From Mesorhizobium sp. WSM3626 (GTDB lineage Bacteria > Pseudomonadota > Alphaproteobacteria > Rhizobiales > Rhizobiaceae): a stretch of DNA of 42,669 bases. Shown one piece after another: positions 24,966 to 32,801 of the stretch (its first letter is position 1; each line of letters opens with the position of its first letter). The DNA is taken from assembly GCF_000513935.1 (NCBI RefSeq), contig NZ_AZUY01000037.1, positions 20,571 to 63,239 of the forward strand, written 5' to 3'. The notes below the pieces were generated by a model. It searched no databases. It was given only the letters and a program-made list of their open reading frames with translations, and was not told the origin of the DNA. Position numbers and translations under genes: made by a program.

Positions 24966-26137
24966 GACTGGTGCTGGCGATCGTGCTGCTCCTGTTGGCC
25001 GCTGCCCCCGGCTCCGCCGCACCGCAGACCATGGTGGTCGGCTATATCGGCCAGGAGCGCACGCCACCCCTGCCTTTAGGACCGCTTGACCAGCCCGTCA
25101 GCGATGACGGCCTGCAGGGGGCTCGGCTGGGCATCGCCGATGACGGCGGCACCGGCCGCTTCCTCGGCCAGCACTTCCAGCTCGAAGAACGCGTGCTGAA
25201 GCCAGGCGAAGCGCCCACCGAAGCAATCGCCAGCCTTGCCGCGAGCGGCGTCACTTTCGTCGTGGCCGACCTCGATGCGGCCACGCTGAACCAGGCTCTC
25301 GCAGCACCCGGAGCAGACAAGATGCTGTTGTTCAACAGCCGTGCGCCGGACGATGCGCTCCGCCAGCAGCACTGCCGCAAGAACCTCCTGCATACCGTTC
25401 CAAGTCGCGCCATGCTCGCCGACGGCCTGGCGCAATATCTCATCTGGAAGCGTTGGCAGCACTGGTTCCTGCTGGTCGGCCCGCATCCTGCTGACGAGGC
25501 GCTGGCTGCAGCATTGCGCCGCGCGGCGACACACTTCGGCGCCGAGATCGTCGTCGACAAGCCTTGGACGTTCCGGCCTGCCAATGGTCGTGCGGACACG
25601 GGACATGTCACGCTTCAGACCGAGATACCGGCCGCCACCCAGGTCGGCGATTACGACGTGCTGGTCGTCGCCGACGAGGCGGACGAGTTCGGCGCCTATC
25701 TCGAGGGCCGAACTGCGCTACCACGGCCGGTCGCCGGAACGCAGGGGATCGTGGCGACCGGCTGGAGCGCGGTCAACGAGGAATGGGGCGCAACGCAACT
25801 TCAAGACCGGTTCCGCAAGCAGGCCGGGCGCTGGATGACGGCTTACGACTACGCCGGTTGGCTCGCCGTGCGCAGCGTCGGAGAAGCGGCAACACGCCTG
25901 CGCAGCCTCGATGCTTCGGCGATCACGGCATATTTGCGCAGTGACGACTTCCTTCTCGCCGGCTTCAAGGGGCAGGGGCTCAGCTTCCGGTCATGGGACG
26001 GCCAGATGCGGCAGCCCATCCTGATAGCGGGGCCGCGGCTGCTCGTCTCCAGCTCACCGCAACCCGGTTTCCTGCATCAGCGCACGCCCCTCGACACGCT
26101 GGGCATCGACCTCGAGGAGAGCGCATGCAGGTCGTGA
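24962..26137 (+). CDS. ABC-type substrate-binding protein of the PQQ-dependent alcohol dehydrogenase system
   Basis: 391 residues. The Sec signal MRLVLAIVLLLLAAAPGSAA is followed by a type I periplasmic binding fold (Leu/Ile/Val-binding style). Elements are TMVVGYIGQERTPPLPLGPL, GARLGIADDGGTGRFLG, a conserved Cys in LRQQHCRKNLLHTVPSRAM, and YDVLVVADEADEFGAYL. This matches the family I know as the substrate-binding protein of the PQQ-alcohol dehydrogenase gene set (TIGR03863-like). Its partners are the beta-propeller protein and the second ABC ATPase/permease pair downstream. Ligand unproven. It overlaps the next gene by 13 bp. Confidence 0.85.
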   Translation: MRLVLAIVLLLLAAAPGSAAPQTMVVGYIGQERTPPLPLGPLDQPVSDDGLQGARLGIADDGGTGRFLGQHFQLEERVLKPGEAPTEAIASLAASGVTFVVADLDAATLNQALAAPGADKMLLFNSRAPDDALRQQHCRKNLLHTVPSRAMLADGLAQYLIWKRWQHWFLLVGPHPADEALAAALRRAATHFGAEIVVDKPWTFRPANGRADTGHVTLQTEIPAATQVGDYDVLVVADEADEFGAYLEGRTALPRPVAGTQGIVATGWSAVNEEWGATQLQDRFRKQAGRWMTAYDYAGWLAVRSVGEAATRLRSLDASAITAYLRSDDFLLAGFKGQGLSFRSWDGQMRQPILIAGPRLLVSSSPQPGFLHQRTPLDTLGIDLEESACRS

Positions 26138-27087
26138 TCCCAATCCTGCTGTCGGTGTTGATTATCGCCGGACCTGCCGCAGCGGAGACGATCTACGTAT
26201 CGAACGAGCAGGACAACACAGTGGCGGTGGTAGAGGGCGCCAGCATGAGCCTCTCCACGGCCATCAACGTCGGAAGGCGCCCGCGCGGCATGGCGCTTTC
26301 GGTCGACAGGAAGCTGCTCTTCGTGGCTGTGGGCGACGACAACCGGATCGACATTGTCGATCTCGCCAAACGGCAGGTGACCGGCCAGCTCCCCTCAGGA
26401 GTCGATCCGGAATTTTTTGTCGTGCATCCTGACGGCAAACGCCTGTTCGTCGCCAATGAGAATGACAATCTGGTCTCAGTCGTCGATATCGCGTCCGCCA
26501 AGGTGATCGGTACCGTTGACGTCGGGGTCGAACCCGAGGGTATGGCGGTCAGTGCCGACGGCCATTACGTTGCCTGCACCTCGGAGACCACCAGCATGGT
26601 GCACCTCATCGACGCTGGCACGCTCGACCTCGTAGACAACCTCCTGGTCGACACCCGTCCCCGCGCGGCGTCGTTCTCGCCGGATGGGAAGCAGCTTTGG
26701 GTGTCTTCCGAAATACGCGGAACCGTGACGGTCTTCGACACCACGTCTCGTGCTGAGGCTGGCAAGGTCCAGTTCGAGGTTCCCGGTATCCGCCGCGAGG
26801 GCGTCCAGGCGGTAGGCATCGAAATGACGCGCGACGGCGCCACTGCCTATGTGGCGCTTGGTCCGGCCAACCGGATTGCCGAAGTCGATACCAGGACGCT
26901 GGCCGTGCGCCGCCTTTACCTCGTCGGCCAGCGCCCGTGGCATGTGGCGCTGTCGGATGACCAGAAGCGCCTGGTAAGCGCCAATGGCAATTCCGGGGAC
27001 ATCTCGTTCATCGATCTTGAAGACGAGGCGGTGGTGAAGTCGGTGCCGGTGGGACGCGGCCCCTGGGGAGTGGTGATCGGCCCATGA
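26125..27087 (+). CDS. PQQ-dependent catabolism-associated beta-propeller (YVTN) protein
   Basis: 320 residues from ATG at 26125 (MQVVIPILLSVLIIAGPAAA, signal peptide). Seven-bladed propeller repeats of YVTN type follow: ETIYVSNEQDNTVAVVEGAS, RRPRGMALSVDRKLLFVAVG, DGKRLFVANENDNLVSVVDI, and so on to GQRPWHVALSDDQKRLVSAN and GRGPWGVVIGP. It is a periplasmic protein of the TIGR03866-like family, always seen with PQQ alcohol dehydrogenase ABC genes. It may act as a scaffold or delivery protein; the role is unknown. Coupled to the next gene by ATGA. Confidence 0.85.
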   Translation: MQVVIPILLSVLIIAGPAAAETIYVSNEQDNTVAVVEGASMSLSTAINVGRRPRGMALSVDRKLLFVAVGDDNRIDIVDLAKRQVTGQLPSGVDPEFFVVHPDGKRLFVANENDNLVSVVDIASAKVIGTVDVGVEPEGMAVSADGHYVACTSETTSMVHLIDAGTLDLVDNLLVDTRPRAASFSPDGKQLWVSSEIRGTVTVFDTTSRAEAGKVQFEVPGIRREGVQAVGIEMTRDGATAYVALGPANRIAEVDTRTLAVRRLYLVGQRPWHVALSDDQKRLVSANGNSGDISFIDLEDEAVVKSVPVGRGPWGVVIGP

Positions 27088-27809
27088 AGGCGCTGTCACT
27101 CGAAGGTCTCGGACACAGCTTCGGACAGCGGCGGGTTCTCGAAGCCGTGTCGTTCTCGGTCGCGGAAGGCAGAATGTGCATACTGCTCGGACGCAACGGC
27201 GCCGGCAAGACGACGTTGTTCTCGCTGGTCACCGGCCTCTATCATGCCCGATCCGGCCAGATCGATGTGTTCGGCCACTCCATGCGGGCCGATCCGGCCG
27301 CCGCACTTGCCCAGATGGGTGTTGTCTTCCAGCAGCAGACGCTCGACCTCGATCTCACCGCCGCCGAAAATCTGCGCTATCACGGCGCCCTGCACGGGCT
27401 GGCGGCCGGCATCTGCGAAACGAGGTTGCGCGAAGAACTCGAACGGCTGGAGGTCCTTGACCGGTGCGACGAGCCGGTCCGTTCACTTTCGGGCGGTCAG
27501 CGGCGACGTGTCGAAATCGCGCGCGCCCTGATGCATCGGCCCCGCATCCTGCTGCTCGACGAGCCGACGACCGGGCTCGACGTGCCTGGGCGCCGGGCGA
27601 TCGAGCAGCATGTGCGCGCGCTCTGCCGGGAACGAGGTATTGCCGTTCTCTGGGCAACGCATTTCCTGGAAGAGGTGTCGGCCGACGACGACCTGGTGGT
27701 GCTGCATAAGGGCAGGCTGCGTTGGGCTGGCGGGGCCGGCCGCGTCGCGGCGGATCTTGCGGTCGCCAGCATGGCCGATGCTTTCGATGTGCTGACGGAG
27801 GCGGCATGA
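27084..27809 (+). CDS. ABC transporter ATP-binding protein, PQQ-alcohol dehydrogenase system (PedB-like)
   Basis: 241 residues. Walker A is GRNGAGKTT, the Q-loop is VFQQQTLDLDLTAAENLRYH, the signature is LSGGQRRRVEIARAL, Walker B is ILLLDEPTTGLD, and the H-loop is ATHF. It is an exporter-type (DrrA/CcmA-like) ATPase, not related to the importer ATPase upstream, and pairs with the ABC-2 permease downstream. It belongs to the TIGR03864-like family linked to PQQ-dependent alcohol oxidation. Substrate unknown. Both ends overlap neighbouring genes by 4 nt. Confidence 0.88.
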   Translation: MKALSLEGLGHSFGQRRVLEAVSFSVAEGRMCILLGRNGAGKTTLFSLVTGLYHARSGQIDVFGHSMRADPAAALAQMGVVFQQQTLDLDLTAAENLRYHGALHGLAAGICETRLREELERLEVLDRCDEPVRSLSGGQRRRVEIARALMHRPRILLLDEPTTGLDVPGRRAIEQHVRALCRERGIAVLWATHFLEEVSADDDLVVLHKGRLRWAGGAGRVAADLAVASMADAFDVLTEAA

Positions 27810-28612
27810 AAAGGCGTCACGCGCTGCGGGCCCTTACAGGCATACTGCGCCGGGAGATGTTGCGAACGCTGCGGCAGCGCGGCCGGCTGCTCTCGGCGAT
27901 CATACGGCCGTTGGTCTGGCTCGCCATCTTCGCCGCCGGGTTCCGCTCGGTGCTTGGCCTGTCGATCACGCCGCCCTACCAGACCTACGTGCTCTACGAA
28001 GTCTATGTCGTCCCCGGACTGGCGGCCATGATGCTGCTCTTCCATGCCATGGCAAGTTCGCTGGCCATGGTCTACGACCGCGAGATGGGCAGCATGCGCC
28101 TGTTGCTGACGGCACCGCTTCCGCGCTGGTACCTGCTTGCCGCGCGGCTGCTTGCGAGCGTCATCGTCAGTCTGCCGCTGGTCTATCTGTTCCTGCTGAT
28201 CGCGCGCTATTGGGACGTGCGCCCCCCAGTTCTAGGCTATCTGGCCATGTTTCCGGCGCTCGTCCTGTCCGGCCTGATGCTCGGCGCGTTTGGGTTGCTG
28301 GTTTCGTCGATCTCGACGCAGATGGAGAACTTCGCCGGCGTGATGAACTTCGTCATCTTCCCGACCTTCTTCGCCTCGACGGCTCTCTATCCGATATGGC
28401 GACTCGCCGAGGCGGGGCCGGTGCTGGCAATGATCGCCGCATGGAACCCGTTCAGTTCGGCGGTCGAGCTGATACGCTTCGCCCTCTATCTGCGCTTCGA
28501 TCCCGTTTCGGCGCTCGTCGTTCTCGCTTGCCTCGTCGGGTTTTTCCTTGCGGCAGTGGTCGGCTATGACCCCGGTCGTGGCTTGTGGTCCCGGCGCGGC
28601 GGCGAAGGCTAA
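27806..28612 (+). CDS. ABC-2 type permease, PQQ-alcohol dehydrogenase system (PedC-like)
   Basis: 268 residues from ATG at 27806 (MKRRHALRALTGILRREMLR). About six transmembrane helices with the ABC-2 signature region are visible: MASSLAMVYDREMGSMRLLL, then a Leu/Val-rich span, then FAGVMNFVIFPTFFASTALY. It forms the membrane part of the exporter-type transporter with the ATPase immediately upstream. Last gene of the plus-strand operon. Its TAA stop at 28610-28612 abuts the stop of the convergent cytochrome gene with no spacer. Confidence 0.87.
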   Translation: MKRRHALRALTGILRREMLRTLRQRGRLLSAIIRPLVWLAIFAAGFRSVLGLSITPPYQTYVLYEVYVVPGLAAMMLLFHAMASSLAMVYDREMGSMRLLLTAPLPRWYLLAARLLASVIVSLPLVYLFLLIARYWDVRPPVLGYLAMFPALVLSGLMLGAFGLLVSSISTQMENFAGVMNFVIFPTFFASTALYPIWRLAEAGPVLAMIAAWNPFSSAVELIRFALYLRFDPVSALVVLACLVGFFLAAVVGYDPGRGLWSRRGGEG

Positions 28613-29029
28613 TCATCTGAGGGCATAAAGATAGGCGGCGATATCGCGCGCCTGCTGCTGCGTAATCCTTGTCGATGGCATCGCCGTGTGCGGATTGATC
28701 TCCCTGGCCTCTCGTATCCAGCGGATCAGGTTCTCCGGATTGTTAGCCAGCACCCCGCCGATAAAGACCCGGTCGGCAAGGCTGGAATCGAGGCTCGGAC
28801 CAACCTGGCCTTGTGCCCCCGGCACGCCGGGGATTGTATGGCACCCCGAGCAGCCATTCGCGGTCATGATCGGAATGGCGCGCGCGCCCACGCCACCGGT
28901 CGCAACCTCCGATTCGTGGCGAACACGATCACGCCGGTCCGACCACAAGGTCGCCCCGGCGACGGCGGCGATCAGCAGCAGGATGGCGGCGAGCGCGCCG
29001 CCGGTCATCTTAGCCAGGCCGGAGCCCAT
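28613..29029 (-). CDS. Membrane-anchored cytochrome c
   Basis: 138 residues. One N-terminal helix (GGALAAILLLIAAVAGATLW) acts as anchor or uncleaved signal. It has a single haem c motif CSGCH, then PGVPGAQGQVGPSLDSSLAD and a Met axial-ligand region TAMPSTRIT. Class I cytochrome c fold. It should shuttle electrons in the periplasm between the PQQ dehydrogenase or its cytochrome and the caa3-type oxidase. Last gene of the minus-strand operon, overlapping the ctaG gene by 20 bp. Confidence 0.87.
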   Translation of the reverse strand: MGSGLAKMTGGALAAILLLIAAVAGATLWSDRRDRVRHESEVATGGVGARAIPIMTANGCSGCHTIPGVPGAQGQVGPSLDSSLADRVFIGGVLANNPENLIRWIREAREINPHTAMPSTRITQQQARDIAAYLYALR

Positions 29030-29897
29030 GGGTGGCCTCCCTGAGTCCGCTCTTGCTTATCCAAAGGCCGGCGAGCAGCAAGGCGGCTCCGCCATAGATC
29101 AGGCCAGCCGGAACCCACATCACCAAGCCGGCGAGCTGCTGGTCGTCGATCGGGGTCAGTCCCCAGAGCGCCGCGCCAGCGGCATTCTGCGGATACCAGA
29201 GTTTGGGCGACAACAGCAGCAGCACGCCAAGCAGACCGGTGTGCAGCGAGGTGAAGAAGAGATGCATGATCGCGCTGCCATAGGCCTGCTGGCGGCCGGA
29301 ACGCGGCAGAATCACCCACCAGAACAGCAGGGCTGTGCCGAGGAAGCTCGCATGCTGGGCATAGTGCAGGACGCCCTGCTGAAGCGCTGCCTCGAACAGG
29401 ACGGGGACGTGCCAGATCCAGATCGCGATACCGTGGATGGCGGTTGCGTTGAGCGGACGGCTGGCAACGGCCCAGACCGCCTGGAGAAACTTCCCGTGCG
29501 TGAGCATTCCCGTTCCTCGGCGGAATGCCGCCGGCAATGCCCATATCAAGGCTGCGCCGGGGCAGGCGGCGACAAGGAGCGGCGCCGCCACCGCCATCAG
29601 CAGTTCATGCTCGATCATGTGGGCGGCAAACACCCGTTCGCCAAGCGCATGGATCGGGCTGACCAGCGCTCCCGTCAGAAAGCCCCAGCCGGCGGCGAAC
29701 AACAGAGCTTGTCGCGTCCGCTCGGGGCGGCCCCGGCTGCTGCGGCGCCACAGCCGGCTCGCTCCGATCGCATAGATCAGCGCGATTGTGGCCAGAGGGA
29801 GCGTGATGGGAAACGCAAGTGTCCATCCCGCTTCGGGCGCGCCGGCGCCATAGCAGATCGATGTTGAGAGGAAAGCCTCGAAGCTCATCGCAGGCAC
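29010..29897 (-). CDS. ctaG: Cytochrome c oxidase assembly protein, CtaG (caa3) family
   Basis: 295 residues with about seven transmembrane helices. Conserved polar and His residues within helices are visible in AAHMIEHELLMAVAAPLLVA, ATAIHGIAIWIWHVPVLFEA, LHYAQHASFLGTALLFWW and IMHLFFTSLHTGLLGVLL. The family helps build the Cu centre of caa3-type oxidases and is unrelated to the CtaG/Cox11 family that shares the name. It lies directly downstream of the oxidase structural genes and overlaps both neighbours. Start at 29897 (MPAM); MSFEA at 29888 is an alternative. Confidence 0.85.
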   Translation of the reverse strand: MPAMSFEAFLSTSICYGAGAPEAGWTLAFPITLPLATIALIYAIGASRLWRRSSRGRPERTRQALLFAAGWGFLTGALVSPIHALGERVFAAHMIEHELLMAVAAPLLVAACPGAALIWALPAAFRRGTGMLTHGKFLQAVWAVASRPLNATAIHGIAIWIWHVPVLFEAALQQGVLHYAQHASFLGTALLFWWVILPRSGRQQAYGSAIMHLFFTSLHTGLLGVLLLLSPKLWYPQNAAGAALWGLTPIDDQQLAGLVMWVPAGLIYGGAALLLAGLWISKSGLREATHGLRPG

Positions 29898-30226
29898 TCG
29901 TCAAGGATGAGCGCGGCGCTCCCCTGCATGACGATGACGAGGGCAAAAAGCAAAGCCGCAAGAATGCCGAGATCGGCGACGAATTGTTCGGTGCTGCGCG
30001 TGCGCTCCGGTTTGAAAGCCGCGCCCCCCTGCCGCTTTGCCCGCCAAGAAAGCATGCCGCCGAGAAGCGAAAGCAAGGCAAGCAGCAGTGCGATCGGCAG
30101 CACGACCGGGACCTGGCGATTGCATTGCCAGGGAACAAGCGCGTAATTCAGCTGCGTCGAAATTGCCCAAGCCGAGGGCCCCGACAGAAGGCCACCCCAG
30201 GACGTTCCCAATCGCAGCGCGCGCAT
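29885..30226 (-). CDS. Small membrane protein of the oxidase operon (CoxP-like position)
   Basis: 113 residues with three likely helices: LGTSWGGLLSGPSAWAISTQ (first helix with a conserved-looking Trp/Asn/Tyr rim), VVLPIALLLALLSLLGGML and DLGILAALLFALVIVMQGSA. A single Cys lies in the loop between the first two helices. It shares one base with the coxO stop and overlaps ctaG by 13 bp, so it is part of the same transcript. It sits where coxP lies in the coxMNOP operon of Bradyrhizobium, as I recall it. Function unknown; perhaps an accessory oxidase subunit. Confidence 0.7.
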   Translation of the reverse strand: MRALRLGTSWGGLLSGPSAWAISTQLNYALVPWQCNRQVPVVLPIALLLALLSLLGGMLSWRAKRQGGAAFKPERTRSTEQFVADLGILAALLFALVIVMQGSAALILDECLR

Positions 30227-30831
30227 CAGCCTAGCCTCGGTACCCAGTAGATGAGCAGGTAGATCGGGATCCAGGTGAGCACCACGAAATCCCAGTAGAA
30301 GACATTATCGCCTACGTCGCCGAAGCGCCGGCCGCTGTAGCCATGGCGTGTGAACATCAGCACCGTCAGCACGATCGTGTCGCCGACATCGGTGATCAGG
30401 TGGGTGGTGTGCAGTCCAAGCAGCACCCAAAGCATCGAGCCGTACGCGTTCGTGTCCCAATAGATATTCAGCGCCGGGAACTCGAACCAGCGCACCACGA
30501 GCGGGGCGAGACCGAACAGCGACATCACCACCATGCCGATCCGCACCGGTACAATGGCGCAACGCTCGGCGTAGCGATTGAGAATGTGGTTCGGCACCAG
30601 GCTGGCGATCAGCAGGAGGGTGACGATCGTTCCCGGCCAATGGTTAGGCTCCGGGGCGCTCAGACGCCAGTTGGGCCACGACATTGCCAGGTAGAGATAG
30701 GCGCCGGCCGCCAGCGCGAAGCCCGTCCCCTCCAGCGCCATGAAGCCGAGCGTGCCCCACCAGGTCGGGCTGCGCGGACCATGTCCAAAGGTGGGAAGCC
30801 CGGAAAGGTCGGCGACGGGTCGCTGGTTCAT
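30226..30831 (-). CDS. coxO: Cytochrome c oxidase subunit III
   Basis: 201 residues from ATG at 30831 (MNQRPVADLSGLPTFGHGPR). The ATG overlaps the coxN stop by 4 nt. About five helices are visible, shorter than the seven-helix subunit III. Conserved family features include WGTLGFMALEGTGFALAAGA (helix with the Glu of subunit III), LLGLHTTHLITDVGDTIVL (the G-x-H-x-x-H segment) and NVFYWDFVVLTWIPIYLLIY at the C-terminus (Y-W-H/D-F-V-x-x-x-W). It stabilises subunit I and lines the proton and lipid side of the enzyme. Symbol by analogy with coxMNOP. Confidence 0.87.
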   Translation of the reverse strand: MNQRPVADLSGLPTFGHGPRSPTWWGTLGFMALEGTGFALAAGAYLYLAMSWPNWRLSAPEPNHWPGTIVTLLLIASLVPNHILNRYAERCAIVPVRIGMVVMSLFGLAPLVVRWFEFPALNIYWDTNAYGSMLWVLLGLHTTHLITDVGDTIVLTVLMFTRHGYSGRRFGDVGDNVFYWDFVVLTWIPIYLLIYWVPRLG

Positions 30832-32801
30832 TCCTCGTCCTCCGGATCGCCTTTGGGCCAGAACCAGCCGACCAGCGTGACCGCGATCGGCACGGCGCCC
30901 CACACGACCGCCCACGGCGTGAAGATCGAGTAGAGGAAAGTGCCGCCCACGGCGATCGCCGCAAGCAGGGGCCAGATTGACGGCGTCGCCGATTTCTCGC
31001 GGATGTCGGGATGGGCTTCCGCCACCGTCGAGATGAGCAACTCGCGCACGTCGACGCGCAGGCCGGTTGCGACGGGAAGCGCGTCTCGTTCGGCCCACAG
31101 CGGCTCAACGTTTGTCACGATCGGGATGCGTGTGAAATTATAGCTTGGAGGCGGCGAGGACGTTGCCCATTCCAGGGTGCCGGCATCCCAGGGATTGTCC
31201 CCGGCCGGTACGCCTTTCAATACGCCGTGCAGGAGGTTGAAAGTGAACAGCACGAAGCTCAGGAAGAACAGCACCGCGCCGGCGCTGATGAGCAGGTTGA
31301 TGTTGCCCCAGCCAAGCTCCGCCGGATAGGTGTAGACCCGGCGCGGCATTCCCCACAGGCCGACCAGATGCATCGGGAAGAAAGCCACGTTGAAGCCGAT
31401 GAAGGCCAGCCAGAAATGCCAGCGTCCGAGACGTTCGCTCATCATGCGGCCGGTGATCTTGGGGAACCAGAAATAGGCCGCGCCCAGCAGCGGGAATACC
31501 GATCCGCCGATCAGCACGTAATGGAAGTGGGCGACGACGAAATAGGTGTCGTGCACCTGCAGGTCGAGCGGCACCGAGGCGAGCATGACGCCGGTGAGCC
31601 CGCCGATGACGAAGATGAAGAAGAAGCCGAAGACGAACAGCAGCGGCGTGCGGATCACCGGTCTGCCATCCCACAAAGTCGCCAGCCAGCAGAAGATCTG
31701 CAGGCCATTGGGTATGGCGATCAGCATGCTGGACGCCGTGAAGAAGCTCGCCCCCAACTTCGGCAATCCCGTCGCAAACATATGGTGCACCCAGAGGCCG
31801 AACGACAGGAAACCGACCGCGATCAAGGACAGGACCAGCCCGAGATGCCCGAACGCCGGTCGCCGGGCAAAAGCGGGAATGATCGAGGAGACCATGCCTG
31901 TCGCCGGCAGGAAGATGATGTAGACCTCGGGATGGCCGAAGAACCAGAACAGATGCTGGAACAGCAGGGCGTCGCCGCCCTCCGCCGGATTGAAAATGTG
32001 GGTTCCGACAAGCCGGTCGAGAATGAGGAAGGTCGAGGTGATCATGACTGCCGGCATCGCGAAGACCACGACGAACGAAGTGACCAGCAGTGCCCACACA
32101 TAAAGCGGTATCTTGTCCAGCGACATGCCGGGTGCGCGTTGCTTGAACACGGTCACGATGGTGGCGACGGCGACCGCAAGCGAGGACACTTCGGTATAGG
32201 TGATCATTTGCGCCCAGACATCGGCGCGCTTGCCGGGAGAGAATTCGGGACCGGACAAAGGCACATAGGCGAACCAGCCGACGTCCGGTGCCATGTTGAG
32301 GAGGAATGAAACCCAGGCAAAGACGCCGCCCGAAAGATAGACCCAATAGCCGAATGCATTGAGCCGCGGGAAGGCGATGTTGCGGGTGCCGACCATCAGC
32401 GGCACCAGATAGATTCCCGTTGCCTGCACGATAGGCACGGCGAACAGGAACATCATGGTGACGCCATGCATCGTGAACAGCTGGTTGTAGAGGTCCGGCC
32501 CGATCAGCCCACGCTGCGGCCCTGAGAGTTGGATTCGCATGGCGACCGCGTTCAGTCCGCCAAGGCATAGGAAGATGAAGGCCGTGATCAGATAGCGCCT
32601 TGCGATCACCTTGTGATCGACGCTCGACAGAGCGCCGATGATGCCGGGCGGCGTGCGCCATGCCCGCGCCAGCCAGCGGTGCAGGCTGGCGTCGTCCATG
32701 CCGGTATCACGCGGTCCGTCATGCTCGGGAGCAACGTCGCCTTCGGTGGCGGTCTCCCGTTGCGGCAGGTCGCGTTCGCTCGTCAGATCCGCGCTGCTCA
32801 T
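30828..32801 (-). CDS. coxN: Cytochrome c oxidase subunit I (haem-copper oxidase, altered proton-channel residues)
   Basis: 657 residues with twelve core helices plus two extra C-terminal helices (SIWPLLAAIAVGGTFLYSIF and following). Redox ligands are complete: His112 (MHGVTMMF), Cu-B His290 and cross-link Tyr294 with Glu292 in GHPEVY, His339/His340 in WVHHMF, and His425/His427 in VVAHFHYV. Two positions differ from the classic enzyme. The D-channel entry Asp in G-x-x-D-x-A-F-P-R is Asn141 (GTRNIAFPRLN). The K-channel segment P-T-G-x-K is PNGLQ, with Asn365 and Gln368. It catalyses oxygen reduction with electrons from the fused cytochrome of subunit II. ATGA overlaps on both sides. Confidence 0.92.
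   Translation of the reverse strand: MSSADLTSERDLPQRETATEGDVAPEHDGPRDTGMDDASLHRWLARAWRTPPGIIGALSSVDHKVIARRYLITAFIFLCLGGLNAVAMRIQLSGPQRGLIGPDLYNQLFTMHGVTMMFLFAVPIVQATGIYLVPLMVGTRNIAFPRLNAFGYWVYLSGGVFAWVSFLLNMAPDVGWFAYVPLSGPEFSPGKRADVWAQMITYTEVSSLAVAVATIVTVFKQRAPGMSLDKIPLYVWALLVTSFVVVFAMPAVMITSTFLILDRLVGTHIFNPAEGGDALLFQHLFWFFGHPEVYIIFLPATGMVSSIIPAFARRPAFGHLGLVLSLIAVGFLSFGLWVHHMFATGLPKLGASFFTASSMLIAIPNGLQIFCWLATLWDGRPVIRTPLLFVFGFFFIFVIGGLTGVMLASVPLDLQVHDTYFVVAHFHYVLIGGSVFPLLGAAYFWFPKITGRMMSERLGRWHFWLAFIGFNVAFFPMHLVGLWGMPRRVYTYPAELGWGNINLLISAGAVLFFLSFVLFTFNLLHGVLKGVPAGDNPWDAGTLEWATSSPPPSYNFTRIPIVTNVEPLWAERDALPVATGLRVDVRELLISTVAEAHPDIREKSATPSIWPLLAAIAVGGTFLYSIFTPWAVVWGAVPIAVTLVGWFWPKGDPEDEE

Noticed and set aside
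28686..29867. 393-codon plus-strand open frame opposite cytochrome c and ctaG
   Set aside because: Antisense shadow; composition dominated by Arg/Gln/Gly and no recognisable domain.
31011..32309. 432-codon plus-strand open frame opposite cytochrome oxidase subunit I
   Set aside because: Antisense shadow of a GC-rich gene: His/Glu/Arg/Asp-rich low-quality composition, no family motif, no ribosome binding site.
31138..32661. 507-codon minus-strand open frame
   Set aside because: Alternative frame of the subunit I gene, Arg/His/Pro-rich without transmembrane or catalytic motifs.
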